Shown here piece after piece: positions 1 through 7,075 of a stretch of DNA of 7,796 nt. Positions within the stretch are counted from its first letter, which is position 1. Every line of letters begins with the position of its first letter. The notes under the pieces are model-generated. The model searched no databases and had not been told where the DNA came from. It was given only the letters and a program-made list of their open reading frames with translations. The translations under genes were made by a program, and so were the position numbers. Where the stretch lies: positions 1 to 7,796 of the forward strand of contig CAUHTB010000025.1 of assembly GCA_959608595.1 (NCBI GenBank). Reading direction: 5' to 3'. The DNA is from an uncultured Veillonella sp. Its GTDB lineage: Bacteria > Bacillota > Negativicutes > Veillonellales > Veillonellaceae.

Positions 1-851
1 AGAGTGCACAAAAATTAATGGATGGTACTGAGAAGATGCTACAGTCTATTAATAGTATTATTGGTGATCCTGCAACTCAAAGTGCACTTAAATATTCTTT
101 GCAATCTACAGCTGTGATGGCTGATAATGCGGTAGCTATTACACAAAATATGGCGGATGTAACGGCTCAGCTAAATCAAGCAGCACAACAGTTTAATGCT
201 GATGGTAATGCAGGCAATGATATGCGTGCTATTTTAACTAATTTAAAACAAACTACTGATCGTGTAGATAATATGGCTCGCTCCATGGAATCTACGGTAA
301 CAGATCCTAAAGCACAAGAAAATATTAAGGAAACATTACATAATACGGCGCAAATTTCTGCTCGTATCAATAAATTAATGGGTGGTAAGGCGTATCAAAC
401 GGATACAAATGGAAATATTGTTGAGGTTGGCACAACTGAAAAAAAGTCTTCCCCTAAGGTTGAACCATCTGTAGATCTGTTGTATAACACAACAGATAAT
501 GAATTCCGTATCAATGGTCGTGTTCGTGCTATTAATGATAAAGGTATGGCAGAAATTGGACTATCCAATATTGGGGATGATACAAAATTCGATTTAAATG
601 CAGGAAAATTTGTTAGTCCGAAATGGTTAGTACGTGGTGGTATTTTTGAAAGTGAATTGGGCGTGGGCGTAGATTATAATTTACGTGGTCCTGTATCCTT
701 GTCTGCTGCTATGTATGATCTTAATCATCGTAAATATCGTATTCGTAGTGATATACGTTTACATAAAGATACTTATGGGGTTATTCAAATGACCAGACCG
801 TTCGGTTCCACGAATGGCGGTACCTACTTTGGTATCAAACAAGTATTTTAA
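1..851 (+). CDS. mlaD: MlaD-type MCE lipid transport protein, C-terminal part (5' end outside window)
   Basis: The frame is open from the first complete codon (position 3) to TAA at 849-851, so the gene starts upstream; the ATG at 18 is internal and has no ribosome binding site. Numbering from that Met, residues 1-120 are Ala/Gln/Asn-rich amphipathic helix, as in the stalk that follows an MCE domain. Residues 121-148 are a polar linker. Residues 149-277 alternate in the manner of an antiparallel beta-barrel, about ten strands (for example EFRINGRVRAIN, KWLVRGGIFES, PVSLSAAMYDL), ending GTYFGIKQVF with the terminal Phe typical of outer-membrane proteins. The inferred role is moving phospholipid between the membranes with an MlaE/MlaF ABC transporter, which should be encoded upstream. 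Classical proteobacterial MlaD has no barrel. I recall a transenvelope MlaD of this form being described in Veillonella parvula. The MCE domain itself is not visible, so the family call rests on the stalk-plus-barrel layout and the neighbours. Confidence 0.82.
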   Translation, partial: SAQKLMDGTEKMLQSINSIIGDPATQSALKYSLQSTAVMADNAVAITQNMADVTAQLNQAAQQFNADGNAGNDMRAILTNLKQTTDRVDNMARSMESTVTDPKAQENIKETLHNTAQISARINKLMGGKAYQTDTNGNIVEVGTTEKKSSPKVEPSVDLLYNTTDNEFRINGRVRAINDKGMAEIGLSNIGDDTKFDLNAGKFVSPKWLVRGGIFESELGVGVDYNLRGPVSLSAAMYDLNHRKYRIRSDIRLHKDTYGVIQMTRPFGSTNGGTYFGIKQVF

Positions 852-880
852 AGACTAATACATTCACTTTAGGTGAGTAT

Positions 881-885
881 GGAGG
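881..885 (+). promoter_or_regulatory. Ribosome binding site that fixes the tolC start
   Basis: GGAGG lies 8 nt before the ATG at 894. It falls inside the longer reading frame that opens with GTG at 873, so the ATG at 894, which leads straight into a signal peptide, is the real start. No promoter or terminator is evident in the 42 nt after mlaD, so tolC probably shares the mlaD transcript. Confidence 0.85.
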
Positions 886-893
886 TACATATT

Positions 894-2354
894 ATGAATA
901 AAAAGGTTTTATCCTTGGGTGTAATGCTCTCCTTGGCTACTACAGGTGCAATGGCTGCTGATGTAGTTACAACTTCCGTTAATAATGGAGACCAATTAAG
1001 CAAATATCAAAAAGAAGCTATTCAATTAACACAAAAGCAATTAGCTGAAAAATCTGTTCAAGATAGCAAAACATATGAGAGCAAATTGGACCTCGATGAG
1101 TCTCGTACTATAGATTTGGCATTAGCTAATAACCGTACTGCAAAACAAACTAAATGGGGTTATGAAGCTGCTAAATCTGCAGTTAGCCAAGTAGCAGCAG
1201 GTAAAAACCCTAGCGTTAGCTATGGTTGGGCTGCTCAAAAAACCGGTGGTGATACTGGACGCGGTAAATCTGGTAGTCATAATTTCTCCATTAGTGCTCC
1301 TGTATTTAATCCTCAACTTGATGCAAGTATTGACTCTGCACGTTATACTCGTGAAGGTACTGGCGCTAGTTATGAAGAAGCATTGCAACAAGCAAAATAC
1401 GATGCAATCAGTGGCTACTATACTTTGATTATGAACCGTAATCTTGTTGATGTGGCTCAACAAGCTGTTAAAGATTACCAAGGTCATGTAACAAATGTGC
1501 AAGCTCAATATAATGTTGGCTTGGTAGCTAGTTCTGATGTATTGGCTGCTAAAACAAATCTTGCTGACTCTGAAACGAGCCTTGTTAAAGCTCAAAATGC
1601 TGCAAATTTAGCAGAAGCAAGTTTAAATCAAGTCATTGCATATCCTGTACAAACAGCTATTAATACGGCAGAACATGATTTACAATATAAACCTTATAAT
1701 GTTACATTGGAACAAGCTAAGGCATATGCTTTGCTTCATCGCTCTGCTCTTGTAAAATCTGCCCTTGATGTAAAATCTGCAGAAGAAGCTGTAAGATCTG
1801 CTAAAGCTGGCTACTTACCGACTGTAGCAGTAAAAGCTGGTCGTGGTTATATTGATCCAGATGGTTATTTTGGAACAAGTACAAAATCCTGGAGCGTAGG
1901 TGCTAGTGCATCTTGGAGTTTATGGGATGGCGGTGCTACACAAAATGCCATTAAAAAAGCAAATGCGCAACTTGAACAAGCTAAAGAAGCTAACTTAGCA
2001 ACTGTAGATGCTGTATTATTAGCAGTACAAAAAGCATACTTGAATTTGCGTTCTGCGGAACAAACTATTCAAAGTACACAAACTGCAGTAGCTCAAGGTC
2101 AAGAAAGCTTCCGTATCGCTACACTTCGTTATCGTGCAGGCGTTGGTACTAACCTAGACGTTCTTGATGCAGAAACTAAATTGACAACAGCTCGTAACAA
2201 TTATGTACAAGCTCTTTATAACTACAATATTAGCATTGCAGCGCTTGAGCAATTAACAGGTGTTCCATTGAATACTCCAGTTGGCCAAAGTGCTGAGGTT
2301 ATTGCTAATAGTGGTGCCCTTGAACAATTAGCAAAACTTGGTAGCAATCAATAA
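894..2354 (+). CDS. tolC: TolC-family outer-membrane efflux/export channel
   Basis: The product is 486 residues, close to the usual length of TolC. Residues 1-21 form a Sec signal peptide (MNKK, hydrophobic core, AMA|AD cleavage site). No lipobox is present, so it is not a lipoprotein channel of the CusC/OprM type. Two outer-membrane efflux protein (OEP) repeats follow, at about 74-251 and 272-459. Each has a membrane-strand region (SAPVFNP near 134; WSLWDGG near 341) and a long helical hairpin. The hairpin turns match each other: YNVGLVASSDVL near 206 and YRAGVGTNLDVL near 413. In the family, three copies form a 12-strand outer-membrane barrel with a helical periplasmic tunnel that docks onto inner-membrane pumps through an adaptor. 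No adaptor or pump gene is in the window, so the substrate cannot be told. The gene ends just before a strong terminator and is probably the last of the mlaD operon. Confidence 0.93.
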   Translation: MNKKVLSLGVMLSLATTGAMAADVVTTSVNNGDQLSKYQKEAIQLTQKQLAEKSVQDSKTYESKLDLDESRTIDLALANNRTAKQTKWGYEAAKSAVSQVAAGKNPSVSYGWAAQKTGGDTGRGKSGSHNFSISAPVFNPQLDASIDSARYTREGTGASYEEALQQAKYDAISGYYTLIMNRNLVDVAQQAVKDYQGHVTNVQAQYNVGLVASSDVLAAKTNLADSETSLVKAQNAANLAEASLNQVIAYPVQTAINTAEHDLQYKPYNVTLEQAKAYALLHRSALVKSALDVKSAEEAVRSAKAGYLPTVAVKAGRGYIDPDGYFGTSTKSWSVGASASWSLWDGGATQNAIKKANAQLEQAKEANLATVDAVLLAVQKAYLNLRSAEQTIQSTQTAVAQGQESFRIATLRYRAGVGTNLDVLDAETKLTTARNNYVQALYNYNISIAALEQLTGVPLNTPVGQSAEVIANSGALEQLAKLGSNQ

Positions 2355-2370
2355 TATAATATGTAACCTA

Positions 2371-2398
2371 AAAAGACGACTTAGGTCGTCTTTTTTTT
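2371..2398 (+). terminator. Rho-independent terminator after tolC
   Basis: AAAAGACGAC and GTCGTCTTTT form a perfect 10-bp stem around a TTAG tetraloop. GTCGTC is followed by eight consecutive T. It sits 16 nt after the tolC stop and should end the mlaD-tolC transcript, separating it from tamB. Confidence 0.95.
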
Positions 2399-2534
2399 GT
2401 AAAAATTTATCATATAAATTCATTATATATTCTCATTAATTTGTTATGGTAGTGTTCATAATGATTCTATATGTGGTTATTATAGAAACTGATTAGTAAA
2501 AAATATATTAGTTTTATAAAAGTTATCTTGAAAA

Positions 2535-2543
2535 TGCTATAGT
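2535..2543 (+). promoter_or_regulatory. Candidate extended -10 promoter upstream of tamB (distal)
   Basis: TGCTATAGT fits the extended -10 form TGnTATAAT with one mismatch. No good -35 lies 16-18 nt upstream (TTATAA at best). It nearly repeats the clearer TGCTATAAT in front of bamA. It would give a leader of about 60 nt for tamB. Confidence 0.4.
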
Positions 2544-2550
2544 TATTACT

Positions 2551-2579
2551 TTGTCTGTGGTAAGATTAGTATATATATT
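2551..2579 (+). promoter_or_regulatory. Candidate sigma-70-type promoter of tamB (proximal)
   Basis: TTGTCT (2551-2556) and TATATT (2574-2579) are spaced by 17 nt and match the vegetative -35/-10 consensus at 4 and 5 of 6 positions. Transcription would begin near 2586, giving a leader of about 26 nt. Because the region is so AT-rich, chance -10 matches are common. The rest of the interval 2399-2611 is AT-rich and holds no convincing gene. Confidence 0.5.
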
Positions 2580-2600
2580 TATATTATTCATAATGTGTAT

Positions 2601-2605
2601 GGGAG
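2601..2605 (+). promoter_or_regulatory. Ribosome binding site of tamB
   Basis: GGGAG lies 6 nt before the ATG at 2612. This supports the first Met of the open frame, which leads directly into a basic-hydrophobic signal anchor. Confidence 0.7.
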
Positions 2606-2611
2606 ATCATT

Positions 2612-5600
2612 ATGACCCGTAAAAAGTGGTGTCTCATAGGGGCTGCAATTTTAGGATTATGTGGTGTTGGTGCTAGCATCAATCCTATAGCTCGGACCTA
2701 TGTGGCTCCTATGGTTAAAGAACAAGTAAATAATGCCATAAACGGATCTGTGGACTATGATTCTCTTCGTATCAATTGGAATGGCGATGTAGTTCTATCC
2801 GATGTGGTGATTAAAGATCGAGATGGACACTTAGTAGGTACTGCACAAGATGTAGCAGTGGGGGTTAAACTATCTGCATTGCCAAGCATAATTGGTGGTA
2901 ATACATCAGGGGCAACGGCTATATCTAGTGTTACCGTGGAGTCTCCTGATCTCCATATATGGCAATTGGTCGATGGATCTTGGAGTGTAGAAAAGTTGGT
3001 AAAACCATCTAATCCAAATAAGTCTGGCAGTTTTGATGGTGATATTACCATAAATAATGGTCATGTAGCGTTACGTACTAAAGATGGAATAAAACGAAAT
3101 GTTGAAAAGCTTGATGGTACTGTTGCACTTAATATGAGTGGTTTGTCTAAAGGGGCTTTTACGGCTGATATAGATGGTTCCTCTGTTCTTGTAAATGGCA
3201 ATATAGACATGGATGATGTGTCTAATTTTGATGTGTTTGTACAAGCCAATGAAATTGATACGACTGGCATTATGAGCTTTGTTCCGTTACGTAAGGATTT
3301 AGTTGTATCGGAGGGGAAGTTACAAGATTTACATCTCAATATTAAAAGTGAAGATGGCCAATATGTTATGAGTGGCAATGTAGGGTTCAAAGGATTAAGC
3401 GGTACTTATAAACGCGGAAATACGACCTATACTATTACTGATGGGGAAGGTCGTATTATGTTAAATCACGACCAAATTGTCATTAGCCATAGTTCTTGGC
3501 GTATTAATGATCAAGCAGCAAAGCTTAATGGTCTCATTACATTAGGGAAGGATGAAGAATATCTCAATCTTAATGTTGTAGCGGATAAGGTGAATCTTGA
3601 AGCCATTACCGATGTGGGGGTTACTGGTATTGTTGGTGGTCGTGCACATATTGGTGGTACTACTGTAGCGCCTCGCGTAGATGCGACAATAGGTAGTAAT
3701 GGTATTTCTTATAAAGGGTACCATGTGGACCGAGTGCAAGGAAATGTAGTATACGATAATGGATTGGTTCGTATCGATGATGCCCAATTGTCTATTGGCG
3801 CTGGTAATGCTAAAGTTAAAGGTCAATACGTCGTAGATACAGGTGATTTTGACGCCGTTGCTAATGTTCATGCCTTATCGTTGGATACTTTCACACAAGA
3901 TATGACTATGCCTATTACGGGAACCATTGATGGAGAAATCCACGTTTTGGGTAAGAATAATCAAGTTACTGATCTTGTAGGGGCTGTACAAGGTCATCAG
4001 ATTGGTGTACGCGGTGTAGGTATTGATTCTGTAAAAGCGGATTTGACCCATAGTGATAATCTTACCAACATAACTATGGTTGGGAATATGGGCGCTGGCT
4101 CCTTTAGTGGATATGGTTCGATTCAAAATGGTCAAGTAGATGCCACAGTTTCTGGTAATGCGTTACCGTTAACATCACTTAGTCCAATCATAGGTGAAGA
4201 TGTAGCTGGCACAGTTAGCACTTCTATTAATGTAAAAGGAGCCTTAGATAACCCTAATGTGACTGGAACAGTATGGGGACAAGATGTTCTCTATAAGGGT
4301 GCTCATTTTAATGATATTCATAGCGATATTACATTAGATAACCATGTCTTGACGATTACAAATGGTCATATTGGTGACGGTAGTGGCGGTTATGATATTG
4401 CTGGTTGGTATAATATCAATACTGATGCATTAGATTTAAATGCTAAAGCTCGTGCAGTGCGTATTGAAAATTTAATTCGTCCTGTAACAGATATTCCTAT
4501 TACAGGTTGGTTTGAAACTGACAACCATATAACAGGGACTGTTGCTAGTCCAATTGTAGAAGGGCGAGCTCATTTATGGGATGGGTCTGCCTATGGTAAG
4601 CTTATTACTAATGCTTTTGCCAAATACAACTATAAAAATGAAAGATTAGAGTTATATCGTTTTGACATTGAAGGATACGGAGCGACTATTACAGGTGGTG
4701 GCACAGTATCAAAAGATGCTATTAATATTGATTTTGAAGGTAAGAAAATCGATATGGGCAGACTGCTCATCAATACTGACTATAAGGTAGATGGATTGTT
4801 AGCAGGCCGTGGTACTATAACGGGCTCTATGGATAACCCTCAGTTTAATGGTTACATTTTATCTGATGCTTTATCTATAAATGGGCAATTATTGACTGAT
4901 ATTCATGGCCACGTGTATGCAGATAAATCCGTTGTAAATGTACAAGACTTTTCTTTTGCTGAATCAAATGGTGGTCGTTATGTTGCTAAAGGCGGCATGA
5001 AGCTCGACGATAGTAAACAGCTATTTGGTGTTTTAGATGTTACTAATGGTAGTGTCAAGAATCTATTAGCACTGTTAGATCGTAAAAATGAGCATCTTGA
5101 TGGCAAATTAAACGGTTCTGTTGAAATTGGTGGCACAAAGGATAATCCAAGTGTTACTGTTGACGGTAAAATTAATGAAGTTAGTATTGATGACAAGGTT
5201 GTTGGTGATGCAACGATTGATGCTAGCTTAGCTAATCGAAAGTTTAAAATTACTACCTTAAAACTACCTGTTGATGAAGGGTTTATTGCCATGGGCGGTA
5301 CATTGGATCTAGATGGCGAAGCTGACTTACAAGTCGCTTTAAAAGATGTTGACATAGTACCATTCTTACCACTTGTGGGTAAGGATATTCAAGCTACAGG
5401 TTGGGTAACTGGTGTTGTGAATGTTACGGGAAAAACTAAAAACCCTAAGGTTGAACTCTCTGGTGCGGTAGAATCTGGCTCTTTCAATGGAATTGGCATT
5501 GATGAGGGGTTTGTATTAGCTACTATGCAAGATCATGTTATTCAGATTCAGCGTATTCAAGGTGCAAAAGGGGGCTATAAGCTTAGCCTTTATGGCAAGA

Positions 5601-6898
5601 TTCCATTGGCTGCACTTTATACCTCTGGTTACATAGAAGCTAGTAATGCTAAATCTATGGACGTAACTATCGATTTTAACGAAGCTGATATGGCTGTTAT
5701 TCCTCTTGTTACTACTAGTGTTAAGGATGCAACCGGTCCGTTAAAAGGGGTAATCAGACTTACTGGTACTGTGGATCAACCAGAAGCATATGGTACGGTT
5801 TCTGTACGTAATGGCACTATGAAGCTGGCTAATGTAGATAATGAAATTACAGGGATTGATGGGGACTTAATCTTCTCAGGACAGCAAGGTGATTTCCAAT
5901 CCCGCATTAATATGGGGAAAGGTTCAGCCGGTTTAGCTGCTAAAGTAAATTGGTCTGGTCATGAGCTTACAAATTATAAGGCTGCTGTTCAACTTGATGG
6001 ACTCGATGTTCGTAGTGAATATATTAGGGGCCCATTGAATGGGGAACTTTATATTGCTGAACGTGATGGGTTACCTACATTGATAGGTAATTTGGACTTG
6101 GAAAATATCCAATTCAAGATTCCGCTTTCCTTACAATCTAGTGAAAGTAGTACCAATATGGGGGTAGACGTTACCATCCATGCTGGCAAGGGTGTACGCC
6201 TATATGATCGTACTTTGTATAATATGTTCATTGGTGGTGATGTTCACTTTGGTGGAACGTTACAAAATCCAACAGCTAGTGGCCAGTTTGATGTTAAATC
6301 TGGTACATTTAAATACTTAAGTCATGTATTTAATATTACGAAGGGGAATGCACACTTCGTGGGTGGTTCCTATTTGCCAAACCTACAATTAGAGGCTGAA
6401 ACAAATGTAAGTAACTATAATATTATGCTTGGTGTAAAAGGTACTGTAGACCATATGGATTTAACCTTGTCGTCTAATCCTAGTCTATCTAGAAAGCAAA
6501 TTATTTCTATGTTGACCTTTGGCCGTGGGGCAGATTCAAATAGCAGTACATTGACAAATGATGATGTAAATGCTGTTGCTACAGCAGGGTTACAAATGTT
6601 TGCCTTTGGCTATGTTCAAGATGCATTGCAAAATACATTAGGCTTGGATCGTATTAATATTACTACAGGTTCAATTGATCCTGATGAGCCGACGAATAAG
6701 GAAACCGCGGGTAACTATAATATTGAAATTGGTAAGTATGTATTACCGAAAGTTATGTTGACCTATTCTCAAGGTATAAATAACAAGCAAAAAAAATATG
6801 GTATAGAGTATTCTGTAAAACGAAACCTCAAGTTTACTGCATGGCGTACATCGCAAGGAAACAATTATTTAGGTGGTCGTTGGACAAGAAGCTTCTAA
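2612..6898 (+). CDS. tamB: TamB-type translocation/lipid transport protein (AsmA-like, DUF490)
   Basis: The product is 1428 residues, somewhat longer than the roughly 1260 of E. coli TamB. Residues 6-23 (WCLIGAAILGLCGVGASI) after MTRKK form an inner-membrane signal anchor; the Cys residues do not make a lipobox. An AsmA-like start follows (near 40-65, with VDYDSLRINWNGDVVLSDV). The centre is almost entirely beta-strand and contains about nine repeats of roughly 98 residues, each anchored by a G-T-x-x-x-P-type turn. The conserved TamB C-terminal domain covers about 1130-1428, with the family motif LSSNPSLSRKQIISMLTFGR near 1286 and a final Phe (RWTRSF). Known TamB proteins form a long hydrophobic groove from inner to outer membrane and are implicated in phospholipid transport and, with a BamA-family partner, in barrel assembly. 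Here bamA is the next gene and no tamA is visible, so BamA is the likely partner. The gene probably has its own promoter after the tolC terminator. Confidence 0.93.
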   Translation: MTRKKWCLIGAAILGLCGVGASINPIARTYVAPMVKEQVNNAINGSVDYDSLRINWNGDVVLSDVVIKDRDGHLVGTAQDVAVGVKLSALPSIIGGNTSGATAISSVTVESPDLHIWQLVDGSWSVEKLVKPSNPNKSGSFDGDITINNGHVALRTKDGIKRNVEKLDGTVALNMSGLSKGAFTADIDGSSVLVNGNIDMDDVSNFDVFVQANEIDTTGIMSFVPLRKDLVVSEGKLQDLHLNIKSEDGQYVMSGNVGFKGLSGTYKRGNTTYTITDGEGRIMLNHDQIVISHSSWRINDQAAKLNGLITLGKDEEYLNLNVVADKVNLEAITDVGVTGIVGGRAHIGGTTVAPRVDATIGSNGISYKGYHVDRVQGNVVYDNGLVRIDDAQLSIGAGNAKVKGQYVVDTGDFDAVANVHALSLDTFTQDMTMPITGTIDGEIHVLGKNNQVTDLVGAVQGHQIGVRGVGIDSVKADLTHSDNLTNITMVGNMGAGSFSGYGSIQNGQVDATVSGNALPLTSLSPIIGEDVAGTVSTSINVKGALDNPNVTGTVWGQDVLYKGAHFNDIHSDITLDNHVLTITNGHIGDGSGGYDIAGWYNINTDALDLNAKARAVRIENLIRPVTDIPITGWFETDNHITGTVASPIVEGRAHLWDGSAYGKLITNAFAKYNYKNERLELYRFDIEGYGATITGGGTVSKDAINIDFEGKKIDMGRLLINTDYKVDGLLAGRGTITGSMDNPQFNGYILSDALSINGQLLTDIHGHVYADKSVVNVQDFSFAESNGGRYVAKGGMKLDDSKQLFGVLDVTNGSVKNLLALLDRKNEHLDGKLNGSVEIGGTKDNPSVTVDGKINEVSIDDKVVGDATIDASLANRKFKITTLKLPVDEGFIAMGGTLDLDGEADLQVALKDVDIVPFLPLVGKDIQATGWVTGVVNVTGKTKNPKVELSGAVESGSFNGIGIDEGFVLATMQDHVIQIQRIQGAKGGYKLSLYGKIPLAALYTSGYIEASNAKSMDVTIDFNEADMAVIPLVTTSVKDATGPLKGVIRLTGTVDQPEAYGTVSVRNGTMKLANVDNEITGIDGDLIFSGQQGDFQSRINMGKGSAGLAAKVNWSGHELTNYKAAVQLDGLDVRSEYIRGPLNGELYIAERDGLPTLIGNLDLENIQFKIPLSLQSSESSTNMGVDVTIHAGKGVRLYDRTLYNMFIGGDVHFGGTLQNPTASGQFDVKSGTFKYLSHVFNITKGNAHFVGGSYLPNLQLEAETNVSNYNIMLGVKGTVDHMDLTLSSNPSLSRKQIISMLTFGRGADSNSSTLTNDDVNAVATAGLQMFAFGYVQDALQNTLGLDRINITTGSIDPDEPTNKETAGNYNIEIGKYVLPKVMLTYSQGINNKQKKYGIEYSVKRNLKFTAWRTSQGNNYLGGRWTRSF
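3341..5827 (+). repeat. About nine protein-level repeats of ~98 residues within TamB
   Basis: A turn of the form G-[TS]-x-x-x-P (often DNP or KNP), followed by a short strand and a second Gly, recurs near residues 349 (GTTVAP), 543 (GALDNP), 642 (GTVASP), 738 (GSMDNP), 841 (GTKDNP), 940 (GKTKNP) and 1052 (GTVDQP). Weaker copies are near 246 (KSEDGQ) and 447 (GKNNQV). Steps are about 103, 98, 96, 99, 96, 103, 99 and 112 residues. A further copy (GTLQNP, 1215) lies inside the C-terminal domain and is out of step. The repeats are degenerate at DNA level. Confidence 0.7.
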
Positions 6899-6902
6899 GT
6901 TT

Positions 6903-6947
6903 ATGACTAGAGTGTGCAAATCCCATGGGTATGCACATTCTAGTCAT
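6903..6947 (+). terminator. Long hairpin after tamB, possible terminator
   Basis: ATGACTAGAGTGTGCA (6903-6918) pairs with TGCACATTCTAGTCAT (6932-6947) over 16 bp, with a single G-U pair. The 13-nt loop contains CCCATGGG and may close further (ATCC with GGGT around a CAT triloop). It begins 5 nt after the tamB stop. The downstream sequence is AT-rich but has no proper run of T on either strand, so it could be a weak terminator, an mRNA 3'-end stabiliser or an attenuator rather than a standard intrinsic terminator. Confidence 0.55.
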
Positions 6948-6976
6948 ATTAATTTCATAAAATTTGTTTAATATAG

Positions 6977-7005
6977 TACTCATTCCCAGTATTTTATGCT
7001 ATAAT
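6977..7005 (+). promoter_or_regulatory. Extended -10 promoter of bamA
   Basis: TGCTATAAT at 6997-7005 is a perfect extended -10 element (TG, one base, TATAAT). The hexamer 17 nt upstream, TACTCA (6977-6982), matches the -35 consensus poorly, as is usual when the TG extension is present. Transcription would begin near 7012, giving a leader of about 64 nt. Confidence 0.7.
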
Positions 7006-7006
7006 A

Positions 7007-7028
7007 ATAAAGATTTATTAGTCTTTAT
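7007..7028. repeat. Short inverted repeat over the predicted bamA start point
   Basis: ATAAAGA (7007-7013) and TCTTTAT (7022-7028) are a perfect 7-bp inverted repeat with an 8-nt centre, just downstream of the -10 element. It could be an operator or a weak 5' hairpin. In such AT-rich sequence it may also be chance. Confidence 0.3.
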
Positions 7029-7064
7029 AAAACAAGATGTAAACTTTTTATGGGGATGAGTTCT

Positions 7065-7070
7065 AGGAGG
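7065..7070 (+). promoter_or_regulatory. Ribosome binding site of bamA
   Basis: AGGAGG lies 5 nt before the ATG at 7076. It is the strongest ribosome binding site in the window and, with the extended -10 promoter, points to high expression. Confidence 0.85.
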
Positions 7071-7075
7071 AATTT

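Noticed and set aside
18..20. ATG at 18 as a true start of the first gene
   Set aside because: The frame stays open to the window edge, no ribosome binding site precedes it, and it falls within a helical segment.
873..893. GTG start seven codons upstream of the tolC ATG
   Set aside because: It would place the GGAGG ribosome binding site inside the coding sequence and add a non-signal-like MSMEVHI before the clear signal peptide; the ATG at 894 is better.
1122..1595. 157-codon open frame on the minus strand within tolC
   Set aside because: It lies wholly opposite the conserved tolC coding sequence, has a Cys/Ser/Ile-rich product of no recognisable family, and is a typical antisense shadow.
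2457..2475. Fur-box-like sequence (CATAATGATT...)
   Set aside because: Only the first half resembles the Fur consensus; the second half does not match, and AT-rich DNA gives such hits by chance.
2455..2595. TTCATAATG occurring twice (2455-2463 and 2587-2595) and GATTAGTA twice (2491-2498, 2564-2571)
   Set aside because: Short repeats of this kind are expected by chance in AT-rich sequence and have no regular spacing.
2612..2680. Lipoprotein signal in TamB because of Cys at residues 7 and 17
   Set aside because: The residues before Cys17 (LGL) have Leu at -1, which does not fit a lipobox; an uncleaved signal anchor fits the family.
2755..6231. Several minus-strand open frames of 60-125 codons within tamB
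   Set aside because: All lie opposite the long tamB frame, have no ribosome binding sites of note and encode shadow-like sequences.
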